From Puccinellia tenuiflora (Eukaryota; Streptophyta; Magnoliopsida; Poales; Poaceae): 64,000 bases of DNA. The notes under the pieces are model-generated. The model ran no database searches, was not told where the DNA came from, and worked only from the letters and a program-made list of their open reading frames with translations. The translations under genes and the position numbers were made by a program. Positions within the stretch are counted from its first letter, which is position 1; the number at the start of each line of letters is the position of its first letter. Location: contig QRDG01000140.1 in assembly GCA_012064385.1 (NCBI GenBank), forward strand, positions 2,202,921-2,266,920, given 5' to 3'. Below, piece by piece: positions 1 to 11,499 of this stretch.

Positions 1-3000
1 TACTTTCCCTTGCAAATGGAACCTCCGGACCTATTCTTCTTACCATGGTCCCATTTGCCAACCATAATAGGTTACCTCCACTCAGGTAGATAGCCAAATA
101 GTCAAGTTATTAAAGAAATAGGTTTTATGCTTTCTTTTGTATAAAGGTGATAGTATAATAAAGGTTTTGCAAATAGTTTCTAACAAATATTTCAAGAGAT
201 ATGAGCAAGTGATGAACTTGCCTGTGATAGAGGTGGCAGTTCATGCCCTTCGGGGTTCTAGGGTGCGTCAGAACCCGGAGATCTAAAAACAGCAAAGTAG
301 TCCGGGTAAGGACTACTGGAAAACACTTGCAATATGCTATTATGCATAAATATGAGATGCATCGTATATAACCCAAAATACCCAAACTTACAAGTAAGTG
401 CTTAGCGTGATTGATTACTTTGTTAACGGTGAGATGCTTTGAGTTGTTATAACTTTTAGACTTAGGTGATGCTTGTATGATTATCGAAGTAATGTTTTAC
501 ATGAGTAATAAACAACTACAGATGCTAATTAAGAATTGCATTTATTTCATAATTATTTTATTAACTACGGTCAAAAAGTAAAACAGAGAGTGATTGATTT
601 TCAAATGAACTCCTTTTTGTGGTGTTTTACCTAGGAGTGAGGAACGGGACAGGTCATTTACAGAATTGTGGTAAAGGTAAATTTATTGCTAATTACCCAA
701 GATTTCTCTAAAAAAGAGTTTAGAAAGAAGTTTCATTTCATTTTCACTAAAAGATCATTGAATTTATTGGAAGAGATTCAAAGTCATATCCACTTAAATA
801 TATTTTATTTATTCACACAAGGAATTATTTCAAATTGTTTAAGAAAGTAATTTGTTTTTGGAAAATAATTCAATTTATATCCATTTAAGGATCTTTGAAT
901 TTTTCAGTCAAGAAAACCTTTTCAATATATGAAGTAAAATTCATATTTGGACTTCTTATAAAATCTAGAGTTGAAAATATACCTTTAGCTTATTTTTAGG
1001 AATTTGTTTGAATTTTTATTTGTATTTAGCAAACCTTGTAAATCTTCCTTTAACTATATAAATCAAAATTATTTCAACTTAAAATATATTTTAAATCCAA
1101 ATAGTATAGGTTACAGAATTCTAAATTTTTAAGGTGGTATTGTTCTTTTTTTAAAATTATTTTTCTAATGTTCATTTTCTATTTTTAAGGAATGTATATA
1201 TATATTTATATAAACTATTAATATTTTGTTTTTAGAGTTTAAGGTCAAAGGAGCTTTTTACCCCTCTGGCCGGTGGGCCAGGCTTATGACCGGGCTGGGT
1301 TGAACCCACCGGTTCAACCGGACCGGCCACTCCTCTCTCCCTTCTCTGGCTCGATCCCGAGTCCTCCCGATCCTCCCGTCGCCTCCACCGTCGCCTCCGA
1401 TTCCGGCCGCCTCCGGCGGTTTCCGCCGCCGCCGTAGGGCGTAATTGACAGCCCTCGCGACGCTCCTTATCCTCATCCGCGTCGATCTGGATTTCCCCTC
1501 CTGGTGTGGCCGTGCGCATCCTCACCCCTAATTAGGGCTTCGGTTGCAGCGCGCCGTCGTCATGCTCCCGGCCCTTGCTGCTCCGCCGTGGCTGGTGTGG
1601 GGCTCCTCCTACGTGCCGCCATGGTGTTGGGTGGTGCTCGCTTCTCCCCTGGCCCTCCTCCAGTGACCACACGGGCACTGCCCCGTCGTCCTGGCGTTAC
1701 GGCTTAGGGCGCTGGTAAGCTCCTCTCCTCCCTCTCACTCTCATCTGATCCCCTCTCCTGGCCTTTGAGCCACGCTTGGTGATGCTAGCTGTGTACAAGT
1801 AAATTGTTAGGGTGTGATCTTGTTTAGGTGTTGTGCTGCCCTGCATCTTCTGTGATGAATTCTAGATGATACTCTAGTGCTGCTGTAGCATTTACTGGAG
1901 ACCATCTATCTGGTGACCCTGGATTGATGTTGCCCTGATCTTGCTGTCAATTGACATCTCCAGAGAACTATCCTTGACAGCCCTAAGTGTGTGCTACTCT
2001 GAACCAGGTTCAGAGATGTGCTGCTATGGCTTGGCTCTGCTTTGAGCAAGTGTAAAATGATTTCTGCAGCTAATTAATTTAGCTTAGCTTACTGTGATGC
2101 CTCAAATTGAGTTACACAGAAGCTTAACTAGTATTAATAGCTTTGGAAATCTTTTTATGCTTTCCTGTGCTTCTGCTAAATCACAGATATGTTCTTTCAC
2201 AGCTATCCAGCTCCTTGGTTCTCTGGTTTGTGCTTGAGGTGCTCTCCTTTGTGGATATGTGCCCAGCAACCCAAGTATGGATCTGTGCTTTAAATTGATG
2301 CTCTCTCTGCCAGATCTGGTAGCATGCCTTTGCCCCAAAATACTTGCTATGACCCCTGCCTATGATGCACAGACTGAGGCCTTCTAATTGACAACAGATG
2401 CTAGCTTTGATTTATAAACCCCTATGATGATTAAGCATAGCATCTCTATGCAGATCTGAGGGAAAAACCCATAGCCACTCCACATGTGCACCTTTGGCCA
2501 TGCTTTTACTAAAAGAGATAGAGGTTCAACCTCTTGATGTGTTGAGGTGGTGGCTGTGGAGATCTGCTGCTTGATATCTTGTGGCTGTCTTGATCAACAG
2601 ATCTAGTGGATCTTCCCCTTGCTCTGCTTGTTGGTCTGCTCCTCCTGCTCCAGGCTGCTTCCCTCCAGTTCCTGGCCTTCTCTCCTTGCTCCAGCTTGCT
2701 CTTGATTAATACAATCCCATCTTGCTTGGCTCTCAGAGGAAGATCGGTGGTGAAATATGGCTGGATCTGAGGTTTTGTGATGAACTGTGGTGTGTTTTGG
2801 TGCTGTGCTCTGAAGAGCTCAAGCTGGTGCTCTCTGAGAATGAAAGGACTGCTAGCTGCAGCTGCTACGACTCTTTGCTCTTATCCTTACTGCTGGTGTG
2901 TGCCTGCCTGTGTGAGCTGCCTGCCTGCTTGTGCTCCAGATATGTTCATCTGTTGAAGCTCAGGTTCGGCTGGTTTGGTATTATCCCCATGTGGTTCATT

Positions 3001-3742
3001 CTTTTGGCTTGCCAAGTGGATTTTGCTGCTGCCCTGCCAGTGATGATGATCTGAGGCTAAACTGTGGTAAAGAACAGATACTTCACTTAGCCCCTTAACT
3101 GTAATCCGATGAGGTGCTTAGCAGTGCATCACACTGCCAACTGAGGATTAACCTAACACTAACCCTCCTGTTTATTTCCATTTGCTATCTTTTCTTTTTG
3201 TTTTGCAGGAAACAGGTTTGAAGTTAAACTAATCTTGAAGAGAAGATAAATACAAGACTTTTAGTTTAGGAAAATAAATGTATTTATATATTTGTATTTC
3301 CTTTTGTTGTTGAAATTATTGCAAAGACAATGAATTATTGTGATTATACAATTAAGTTATTTGATTTGTTTTAATCTATAACCAAGAGTTGTAAACAAGT
3401 GTTTGTAATTATTTGATTTATTATTCACTATTAATTCATTTGTTGGATTATTCCAAATAAATAACTGTATTTTCATTTTTGCATTTCATTTGAGTTTAAA
3501 AAAATTATTATTATATTCGGTAAAGTAGAATTCCCAAAACAAGTAAAATACCTAGAGGTCATGCCGGAATTCATCGAGTTCACCTAAAATGAGCTAAACC
3601 CTAAGTCATGAAGGTGATAAGAATCCGATACCTCTAGGGTTTTAGTTTGCGAAAAATTTATTCAGGTTTTCAGATGCATGCATGCAGATGCACAAACTCT
3701 TATTTCTATCCTTTGTTGGATCCTAAATGCTGGGGTATTACA
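1..3742 (-). repeat. 3' LTR of the LARD (partial, missing about 1.2 kb)
   Basis: This is the part of the left LTR inside the window; it ends in ATTACA at 3742. It matches 7323-11076 throughout. The GC-rich middle is almost identical between copies. The AT-rich stretch of roughly 470-760 has many single-base indels relative to the other copy. No protein-coding gene is supported: the ORFs inside are short and simply repeat in the other LTR. Confidence 0.9.
1715..3208 (+). other. Exon/intron-like block inside the LTR (splice-site-like borders, antisense to the element)
   Basis: A GC-rich stretch at about 1231-1714 resembles a plant 5' leader or first exon. It is followed by a donor-like CTG|GTAAGC at 1715 and, after about 1.5 kb of T-rich intron-like sequence, an acceptor-like TTTTGTTTTGCAG ending at 3208. 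The same arrangement is in the right LTR (donor at 9048, acceptor ending at 10541). The block lies on the plus strand, opposite to the retroelement's orientation. It may be a captured host-gene fragment or an LTR-borne antisense transcription unit. No long reading frame crosses it. Confidence 0.4.
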
Positions 3743-3758
3743 GTCTTCCCCCCTTAAC
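3743..3758 (-). other. Polypurine tract of the LARD
   Basis: The plus strand reads GTCTTCCCCCCTTAAC directly after the left LTR. On the minus strand this is a purine-rich GTTAAGGGGGGAAGAC abutting the LTR start TGTAATACC, as expected for the plus-strand priming site of an LTR retrotransposon. Confidence 0.85.
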
Positions 3759-6091
3759 AAAAACTTCGTCCCGAAGTTTCGGCTCCTCACACGTAGAGAT
3801 AAGAAGAATGAATTTTTTTGCTACTATTGATTCACTCAAATTCCCTTCTGACGAGGGCATGGATATTGGTGATCCTTTGTTTCATATGCTTCTCAGCATC
3901 ATTCCTTGATTCATACTATCCATATGTCGACCTTCATCTAGTGTTTGTCAAATTCTGACGATTCTATTACTCCTTCATGTTTCTTGAATCCTCTATTTCT
4001 GACTTCTAGCATTACCCTAGCTTCGTAGCCCTCTGTCGAAGATCTTATTCTACATCTTTTAAGACCTTCCGATATGTTTGGGGTACACTTCCTTATAATC
4101 ACGAGACTAGAAAGACTTTATTTCTGATGGTAAACTAATTTTCTTCATTCAAGAACATCTGAGTTAACTGTTCTCTCCAGCATTTATAGAACATAAATAC
4201 TTGATACCAACTCGATCTTGTCTTCATCATCGTATTCCTTTCGAGCTTCACATCTTGTCCGTCAAGTACTAACCACATATATGATTCACCTTTCCCCTTG
4301 GATTTTCCTAAGTTTTCATCTGTATTGGAGTCCGGTTAGGCGAACTTCCTTCTTTCCGCCCCAATCGATCGAGCTTTCTTCAGTCAACTCTACTAAGTTG
4401 AGCTTCTAAACTCACCCTTTTGCTCAACTCTTAGCATACCTACCTATTGTTTTCACGAATAACATAGGTATATACAAAAATATTGTGAATCCCTAGTGTC
4501 GTCCTCCGGTAAAGAGATACGATTACCAGGTTTTCAATAATTTTCCAAAGAATACTAGATATATCTACCTTTTGAGGAGTGTAATCAAAACATCAATCCA
4601 CTTAACATCCATCTCTATAGTGACTCTGGATATAAGCTGTAACTATTATACTTTGGCTTCACCAGTGTCAACTACCTTCTTCCAGATGTCTTTGAACTTC
4701 CCTTCAGTCTTTCTCAACTAAGAACCTTCACCTTGAGTTCAATAGCCTTGAAAGGACTTCCTGACTTGGTATTCAACAATTTCATAGACTTCCTTCTTGA
4801 GTATGTCTCCTATTGTATACTTCCTTTTGTCATCATTAGTAACTCTTTGTCCAATTTCTAGCTACTCTCTTGGTCAAACTTACTTTGTTCCTCCATCATT
4901 CCTAACCATAATGAAAATTGTCTCCAATTCCTCATATGAGATGGATTATAGTCCATCCCAACAAATGGCTTCATTTACTTTTGTCTTCCCTTTACATCCT
5001 TCTCTTCGCGAACTTTCATTGCTGCCTCAATTCTGATTTCTCAGAACGCTCTCATACTAGCTTATATACCCTCTAGACCAGTAACATCAAGAAAGAACCA
5101 AATGTTGCAACATGCATTTGCACATCAAGTTCAAACTTCATGCTCGGATCTAGTCAATCAAAAATCCAATAAAAACCGATAACACCAAAATATAGTTATA
5201 TCACTCATGCACCATTAGCCCATAACTTATGTAGTACTTTGAGTAAAACATCTCAAGTACCCAGGCTTAGATGCTATACACAACAAGTTAGGTATATATA
5301 CTACCTTATAGGCCTATTTCATGTAACAACTCTTGCCTCACTGGCTTAAGGGACAGGTTTATCCTTCACTCAAAGCGTAGTTTATACGAACATTTACCAC
5401 AATTGTCCATTTGCAATTGGGTAACTCTGAGTTGGTGTCTAAGTATGCCTATCTTTATCTTAGTTCAGAAGTAACTAAGTCTTCTTGGCATTGAACTTCG
5501 TCTTCGTGCCTTGGCGTACTTCCATACTTCTTCATATCTTCAAGTGTAACCTCACGTGTTAACTCTCGTGTAAAAAAACTATTGGTATACAAGAATACCC
5601 TAATACTTTACTTCTGGGCAAGTACACTACTCCACATCATCCTTCATGAAATGGTATCTAGTTATCCAATATCATCATCGGACATGAACCATGCTAAAAT
5701 GGCATACTTACCATGTCTATCATGGCTTAGTATAACCAGCTCACCATTAATCTACTCTTCTCATAAACTTCCATCACCAACTCTTCATAGGGTTCTACTT
5801 CATAGGATGATATTATCAATGATACCACATAGATATAACAGACTTAGATATACTATAACTATTATAAAGGGCATTCTCTCATATGGTATACTAGTTTTAG
5901 AAAGAAACATGATAGATAAGTACCATACCTATAGAAGACTAGATAAGAATACTCTATATAAGTATGACGTTCTTATTCTCAAGTGAATACCCATCATAAG
6001 TCATAGAAAGATTTAGTTTATATAACAAAACTTCCTATAGTCTTTACCAACCTACAAGTCTCCTAAAAGGTTTCAAACCTAAGGTCGCTTT
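3759..6091 (-). other. Non-coding interior of the LARD
   Basis: About 2.3 kb lies between polypurine tract and primer-binding site. Reading frames are short (longest about 130 codons) and show no gag, protease, integrase, reverse transcriptase or RNase H motif on either strand. The sequence is AT-rich and stop-dense. Mobility would depend on proteins supplied by another element. Confidence 0.75.
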
Positions 6092-6103
6092 GCTCTGATA
6101 CCA
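6092..6103 (-). other. Primer-binding site of the LARD (initiator tRNA-Met type)
   Basis: The plus strand GCTCTGATACCA is the complement of TGGTATCAGAGC, the usual initiator-methionine tRNA primer site of plant LTR elements. It lies two bases from the LTR edge at 6106. Confidence 0.88.
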
Positions 6104-6105
6104 GC

Positions 6106-9100
6106 TGCGGTGACCCAGCACACCACTGCATGGTGTAGTGTGCAAGTCGTTGACATAATACTCACAGAAGGACCTATCCGTGAATATTACATCCTACAGA
6201 GCGGTACAACAGAAACATAGCAGGTCCAAGTAACACTATAGGATTACAACACTGATCAATACAAAACTTCGAGAGCTTCCTCGAACATAGAGGATAATCT
6301 CGGCAGATGAAATCCAGAAAAGATCCAATACGTAGCACTAAGCTGGAGATTAACCCTAGCTCTACTCATATCCACTACTATTGTTGTCATAACCTAATCT
6401 ACTCCATCGGGAATTCCTTTGTCCAACATTGTACTCGTTCTTCCAATAGGCGGGTTCTCCTCCATTGACGGAGTGATCACCTTGTCATCATTGTCATTGC
6501 TCCTGTGTCGCCATAGTTGTTGTCGTTCTTCAGTTGGTGAAGTAGAGGTTGACTCCTTGATGAAGATCTCGATATCGTGATGGTCCACTGTCAACTCCTT
6601 TGATGGCTCCAAGATTCTAAGCAGGGGGTCAAAGGGGCAAGGGTGAGTAACCAGCGTTACCCAACAAGTTCATTATGTACGGAGGGAGGTTTGATGCACT
6701 AACTACTGCTTTAGACTCAAAGAGTCATAAGCTAATGCAAGGTTTTGTAAAACATTTCTTCAAGAGGTTGCTTTTATTTCTGAAGACTATGCCCGTCATC
6801 CTTCACAGGTGCTAGAACTTTCATGGAGTTCCTTTCCTGCAGCGTTCGCAGCTCCTTCCCGGAACAGGGAGTAACATGTTACAATTCTTTACACTCTGCA
6901 GAGGTGCGTTACTTTACCCATAAGGGATCAAGACCTTGTTGCACAACCAGGTAGCTTTCCTGTCCACACTTCCTTGGGTGTGGGGCCCGGTTTTTGATCC
7001 AAGCCATTCACTGTGCTTCTCCACACAACGCATGCCCACCCAATTCATGCATAGCGAGTTTACCCCTGATGCTCTACCCCTCTCGGTAGACACCTAGGCT
7101 CTCCTTGCAGACCATCCTAGACCCCAGTCGCCGTGGGAATTAAGGGATCCCACCCATGTGCATGTAGTCCCGCAAGACCTACAGCCTACGGCACTGGCGG
7201 CCCGTTGACATGCATCCGAGAGAAGATCACAGATGACATTTCCCGTCCCATTCCAAGCCTTATGGTTAACGCGTCTTTACGGCGCAATCATTATGACGGC
7301 ATTTGTTGTTAATCCTAGGTAATACTTTCCCTTGCAAATGGAACCTCCGGACCTATTCTTCTTACCATGGTCCCATTTGCCAACCATAATAGGTTACCTC
7401 CACTCAGGTAGATAGCCAAATAGTCAAGTTATCAAAGAAATAGGTTTTATGCTTTCTTTTGTATAAAGGTGATAGTATAATAAGGTTTTGCAAATAGTTT
7501 TCTAACAAATATTTCAAGAGATATGAGCAAGTGATGAACTTGCCTGTGACAGAGGTGGCAGTTCATGCCCTTCGGGGTTCTAGGGTGCGTCAGAACCCGG
7601 AGATCTGAAAACAGCAAAGTAGTCCGGGTAAGGACTACTGGAAACACTTGCAATATGCTATTATGCATAAATATGAGATGCATCGTATTTAACCCAAAAT
7701 ACCCAAACTTACAAGTAAGTGCTTAGCGTGATTGATTACTTTGTTAACGGTGAGATGCTTTGAGTTGTTATAACTTTTAGACTTAGGTGATTGCTATGAT
7801 TATCGAAGTAATGTTTTACATGAGTAATAAACAACTTACAGATGCTTAATTAAGAATTGCATTTATTTCATAATTTTATTTTATTTAACTACTTTCAAAA
7901 AGTAATAACACTAGAGTGATTGATTTTCAAATGAACTCCTTTTTGTGTGTTTTACCTAGGATGAGTAACGGGACAGTCATTTACAGAATTGTGGTAAAGG
8001 TTAAATTTATTGCTAATTACCCAAGTTATTTCTCTTTTATAAAAAGAGTTATTGAAAGAAGTTCATTTCATTTTCACTTAAAGATCATTGAAATTATTGG
8101 AAGAGATTCAAAGTCATATCCACTTAAATATATTTTATTTATTCACACAAGGAATTATTTCAAATTGTTTTAAGAAAATAATTTGTTTTTGGAAAATAAT
8201 TCAATTTATATCCATTTAAGGATCTTTGAATTTTTCAGTCAAGAAAACCTTTTCAATATATGAAGTAAAATTCATATTTGGACTTCTTATAAAATCTAGA
8301 GTTGAAAATATACCTTTAGCTTATTTTTAGGAATTTGTTTGAATTTTTATTTGTATTTAGCAAACCTTGTAAATCTTCCTTTAACTATATAAATCAAAAT
8401 TATTTCAACTTAAAATATATTTTAAATCCAAATAGTATAGGTTACAGAATTCTAAATTTTTAAGGTGGTATTGTTCTATTTTTTAAAATTATTTTTCTAA
8501 TGTTCATTTTCTATTTTTAAGGAATGTATATATATATTTATATAAACTATTAATATTTTTGTTTTTAGAGTTTAAGGTCAAAGGAGCTTTTTACCCCTCT
8601 GGCCGGTGGGCCAGGCTTATGACCGGGCTGGGTTGAACCCACCGGTTCAACCGGACCGGCCACTCCTCTCTCCCTTCTCTGGCTCGATCCCGAGTCCTCC
8701 CGATCCTCCCGTCGCCTCCACCGTCGCCTCCGATTCCGGCCGCCTCCGGCGGTCTCCGCCGCCGCCGTAGGGCGTAATTGACAGCCCTCGCGACGCTCCT
8801 TATCCTCATCCGCGTCGATCTGGATTTCCCCTCCTAGTGTGGCCGTGCGCATCCTCACCCCTAATTAGGGCTTCGGTTGCAGCGCGCCGTCGTCATGCTC
8901 CCGGCCCTTGCTGCTCCACCGTGGCTGGTGTGGGGCTCCTCCTACGTGCCGCCATGGTGTTGGGTGGTGCTCGCTTCTCCCCTGGCCCTCCTCCAGTGAC
9001 CACACGGGCACTGCCCTGTCGTCCTGGCGTTACGGCTTAGGGCGCTGGTAAGCTCCTCTCCTCCCTCTCACTCTCATCTGATCCCCTCTCCTGGCCTTTG

Positions 9101-11076
9101 AGCCACGCTTGGTGATGCTAGCTGTGTACAAGTAAATTGTTAGGGTGTGATCTTGTTTAGGTGTTGTGCTTCCCTGCATCTTCTGTGATGAATTCTAGAT
9201 GATACTCTAGTGCTGCTGTAGCATTTACTGGAGACCATCTATCTGGTGACCCTGGATTGATGTTGCCCTGATCTTGCTGTCAATTGACATCTCCAGAGAA
9301 CTATCCTTGACAACCCTAAGTGTGTGCTACTCTGAACCAGGTTCAGAGATGTGCTGCTATGGCTTGGCTCTGCTTTGAGCAAGTGTAAAATGATTTCTGC
9401 AGCTAATTAATTTAGCTTAGCTTACTGTGATGCCTCAAATTGAGTTACACAGAAGCTTAACTAGTATTAATAGCTTTGGAAATCTTTTTATGCTTTCCTG
9501 TGCTTCTGCTAAATCACAGATATGTTCTTTCACAGCTATCCAGCTCCTTGGTTCTCTGGTTTGTGCTTGAGGTGCTCTCCTTTGTGGATATGTGCCCAGC
9601 AACCCAAGTATGGATCTGTGCTTTAAATTGATGCTCTCTCTGCCAGATCTGGTAGCATGCCTTTGCCCCAAAATACTTGCTATGACCCCTGCCTATGATG
9701 CACAGACTGAGGCCTTCTAATTGACAACAGATGCTAGCTTTGATTTATAAACCCCTGTGATGATTAAGCATAGCATCTCTATGCAGATCTGAGGGAAAAA
9801 CCCATAGCCACTCCACATGTGCACCTTTGGCCATGCTTTTACTAAAAGAGATAGAGGTTCAACCTCTTGATGTGTTGAGGTGGTGGCTGTGGAGATCTGC
9901 TGCTTGATATCTTGTGGCTGTCTTGATCAACAGATCTAGTGGATCTTCCCCTTGCTCTGCTTGTTGGTCTGCTCCTCCTGCTCCAGGCTGCTTCCCTCCA
10001 GTTCCTGGCCTTCTCTCCTTGCTCCAGCTTGCTCTTGATTAATACAATCCCATCTTGCTTGGCTCTCAGAGGAAGATCGGTGGTGAAATATGGCTGGATC
10101 TGAGGTTTTGTGATGAACTGTGGTGTGTTTTGGTGCTGTGCTCTGAAGAGCTCAAGCTGGTGCTCTCTGAGAATGAAAGGACTGCTAGCTGCAGCTGCTA
10201 CGACTCTTTGCTCTTATCCTTACTGTTGGTGTGTGCCTGCCTGTGTGAGCTGCCTGCCTGCTTGTGCTCCAGATATGTTCATCTGTTGAAGCTCAGGTTC
10301 GGCTGGTTTGGTATTATCCCCATGTGGTTCATTCTTTTGGCTTGCCAAGTGGATTTTGCTGCTGCCCTGCCAGTGATGATGATCTGAGGCTAAACTGTGG
10401 TAAAGAACAGATACTTCACTTAGCCCCTTAACTGTAATCCGATGAGGTGCTTAGCAGTGCATCACACTGCCAACTGAGGATTAACCTAACACTAACCCTC
10501 CTGTTTATTTCCATTTGCTATCTTTTCTTTTTGTTTTGCAGGAAACAGGTTTGAAGTTAAACTAATCTTGAAGAGAAGATAAATACAAGACTTTTAGTTT
10601 AGGAAAATAAATGTATTTATATATTTGTATTTCCTTTTGTTGTTGAAATTATTGCAAAGACAATGAATTATTGTGATTATACAATTAAGTTATTTGATTT
10701 GTTTTAATCTATAACCAAGAGTTGTAAACAAGTGTTTGTAATTATTTGATTTATTATTCACTATTAATTCATTTGTTGGATTATTCCAAATAAATAACTG
10801 TATTTTCATTTTTGCATTTCATTTGAGTTTTAAAAAAATTATTATTATATTCGGTAAAGTAGAATTCCCAAAACAAGTAAAATACCTAGAGGTCATGCCG
10901 GAATTCATCGAGTTCACCTAAAATGAGCTAAACCCTAAGTCATGAAGGTGATAAGAATCCGATCCCTCTTGGGTTTTAGTTTGCGAAAAATTTATTCAGG
11001 TTTTCAGATGCATGCATGCAGATGCACAAACTCTTATTTCTATCCTTTGTTGGATCCTAAATGCTGGGGTATTACA
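6106..11076 (-). repeat. 5' LTR of the LARD (complete, 4971 bp)
   Basis: The LTR starts TGCGGTGACCC next to the primer-binding site and ends GGGGTATTACA. On the minus strand it runs TGTAATACCCC to GGTCACCGCA with TG/CA ends. It contains the same GC-rich block (about 8564-9047) and intron-like stretch as the left copy. Confidence 0.88.
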
Positions 11077-11285
11077 GGCCGGCCTAGGCCGGGCTGGAGG
11101 CCGGCCTGCCTGCCTTCGCCTCCTTCTTCCTCTCCTTGTCCATGACGCTTCCTTCTCCTCATCCACGCGTATGCCTTAGTTGATTGGAGTCCATGGAGTT
11201 CCTTGCCACCCTTTGGAGTCCTTAGTGGCTTGTTGTACATTGGAGTGCTTGACAAGGTGTTGTCGTTGGGTTGGCCTACATCACC
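11077..11285. repeat. Fragment rich in GGCCGG, related to the gypsy LTR further right
   Basis: GGCCGGCCTAGGCCGGGC begins right at the LARD edge. The reverse complement has an acidic/lysine-like GAAGAAGGAGG run followed by GGCCGGCCTCCAGCCCGGCC, resembling 40860-41060 and 44280-44430. The LARD probably landed in such an element. The match is imperfect, so the assignment is tentative. Confidence 0.4.
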
Positions 11286-11490
11286 TACCTACTGTACGAA
11301 CTGTACAGCGCACCTGCCGGACCCGATAACAACTCGAGTCCCGGTTACAACTACTGTCGAGTCAGAACAGACTCTGAATCGATGACTCGACTCGGGACAC
11401 TCCCCGAGTCGGCACACTCTCTCGAGTCCCTCGGACTCGATAGACTATCGACTCCTCCGAGCCGGCCCAGAACACAAGCCTATTCCAACA
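11286..11490 (-). repeat. 3' LTR fragment of copia element 1
   Basis: From about 11288 to 11490 this matches the right end of the LTR at 16300-16505 with few changes, ending in CCAACA. The remaining roughly 320 bp expected on its left are absent and replaced by the GGCCGG-bearing fragment. Confidence 0.82.
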
Positions 11491-11499
11491 ATCACTCCC

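Larger units (their letters stand above)
1..11076 (-). mobile_element. Large non-autonomous LTR retrotransposon (LARD-type), left end outside window
   Basis: Positions 1-3742 repeat at about 7323-11076 with a near-constant offset of about 7.33 kb, so these are the two LTRs. Orientation is minus. The primer-binding site (TGGTATCAGAGC on the minus strand, 6092-6103) abuts the right LTR, and a polypurine tract (minus-strand GTTAAGGGGGGAAGAC) abuts the left LTR at 3743-3758. The complete LTR runs from TG at 6106 to CA at 11076 (4971 bp) and reads TGTAATACCCC at its minus-strand start. The interior is only about 2.4 kb and has no gag or pol. LTRs near 5 kb with a short non-coding interior define LARDs; Sukkula of Triticeae is the known comparison, but I cannot confirm the family. 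About 1.2 kb of the left LTR lies outside the window, so the target-site duplication cannot be checked. Confidence 0.88.

Noticed and set aside
1232..1707. Small frames on both strands in the LARD LTR (and repeats at 8565-9040)
   Set aside because: Low-complexity GC-rich translations that overlap on both strands and match no family; they lie in a non-coding LTR.
2722..3054. 110-codon frame, identical in both LTRs
   Set aside because: Identity follows from the LTR pair; it sits in the intron-like part and resembles no protein I know.
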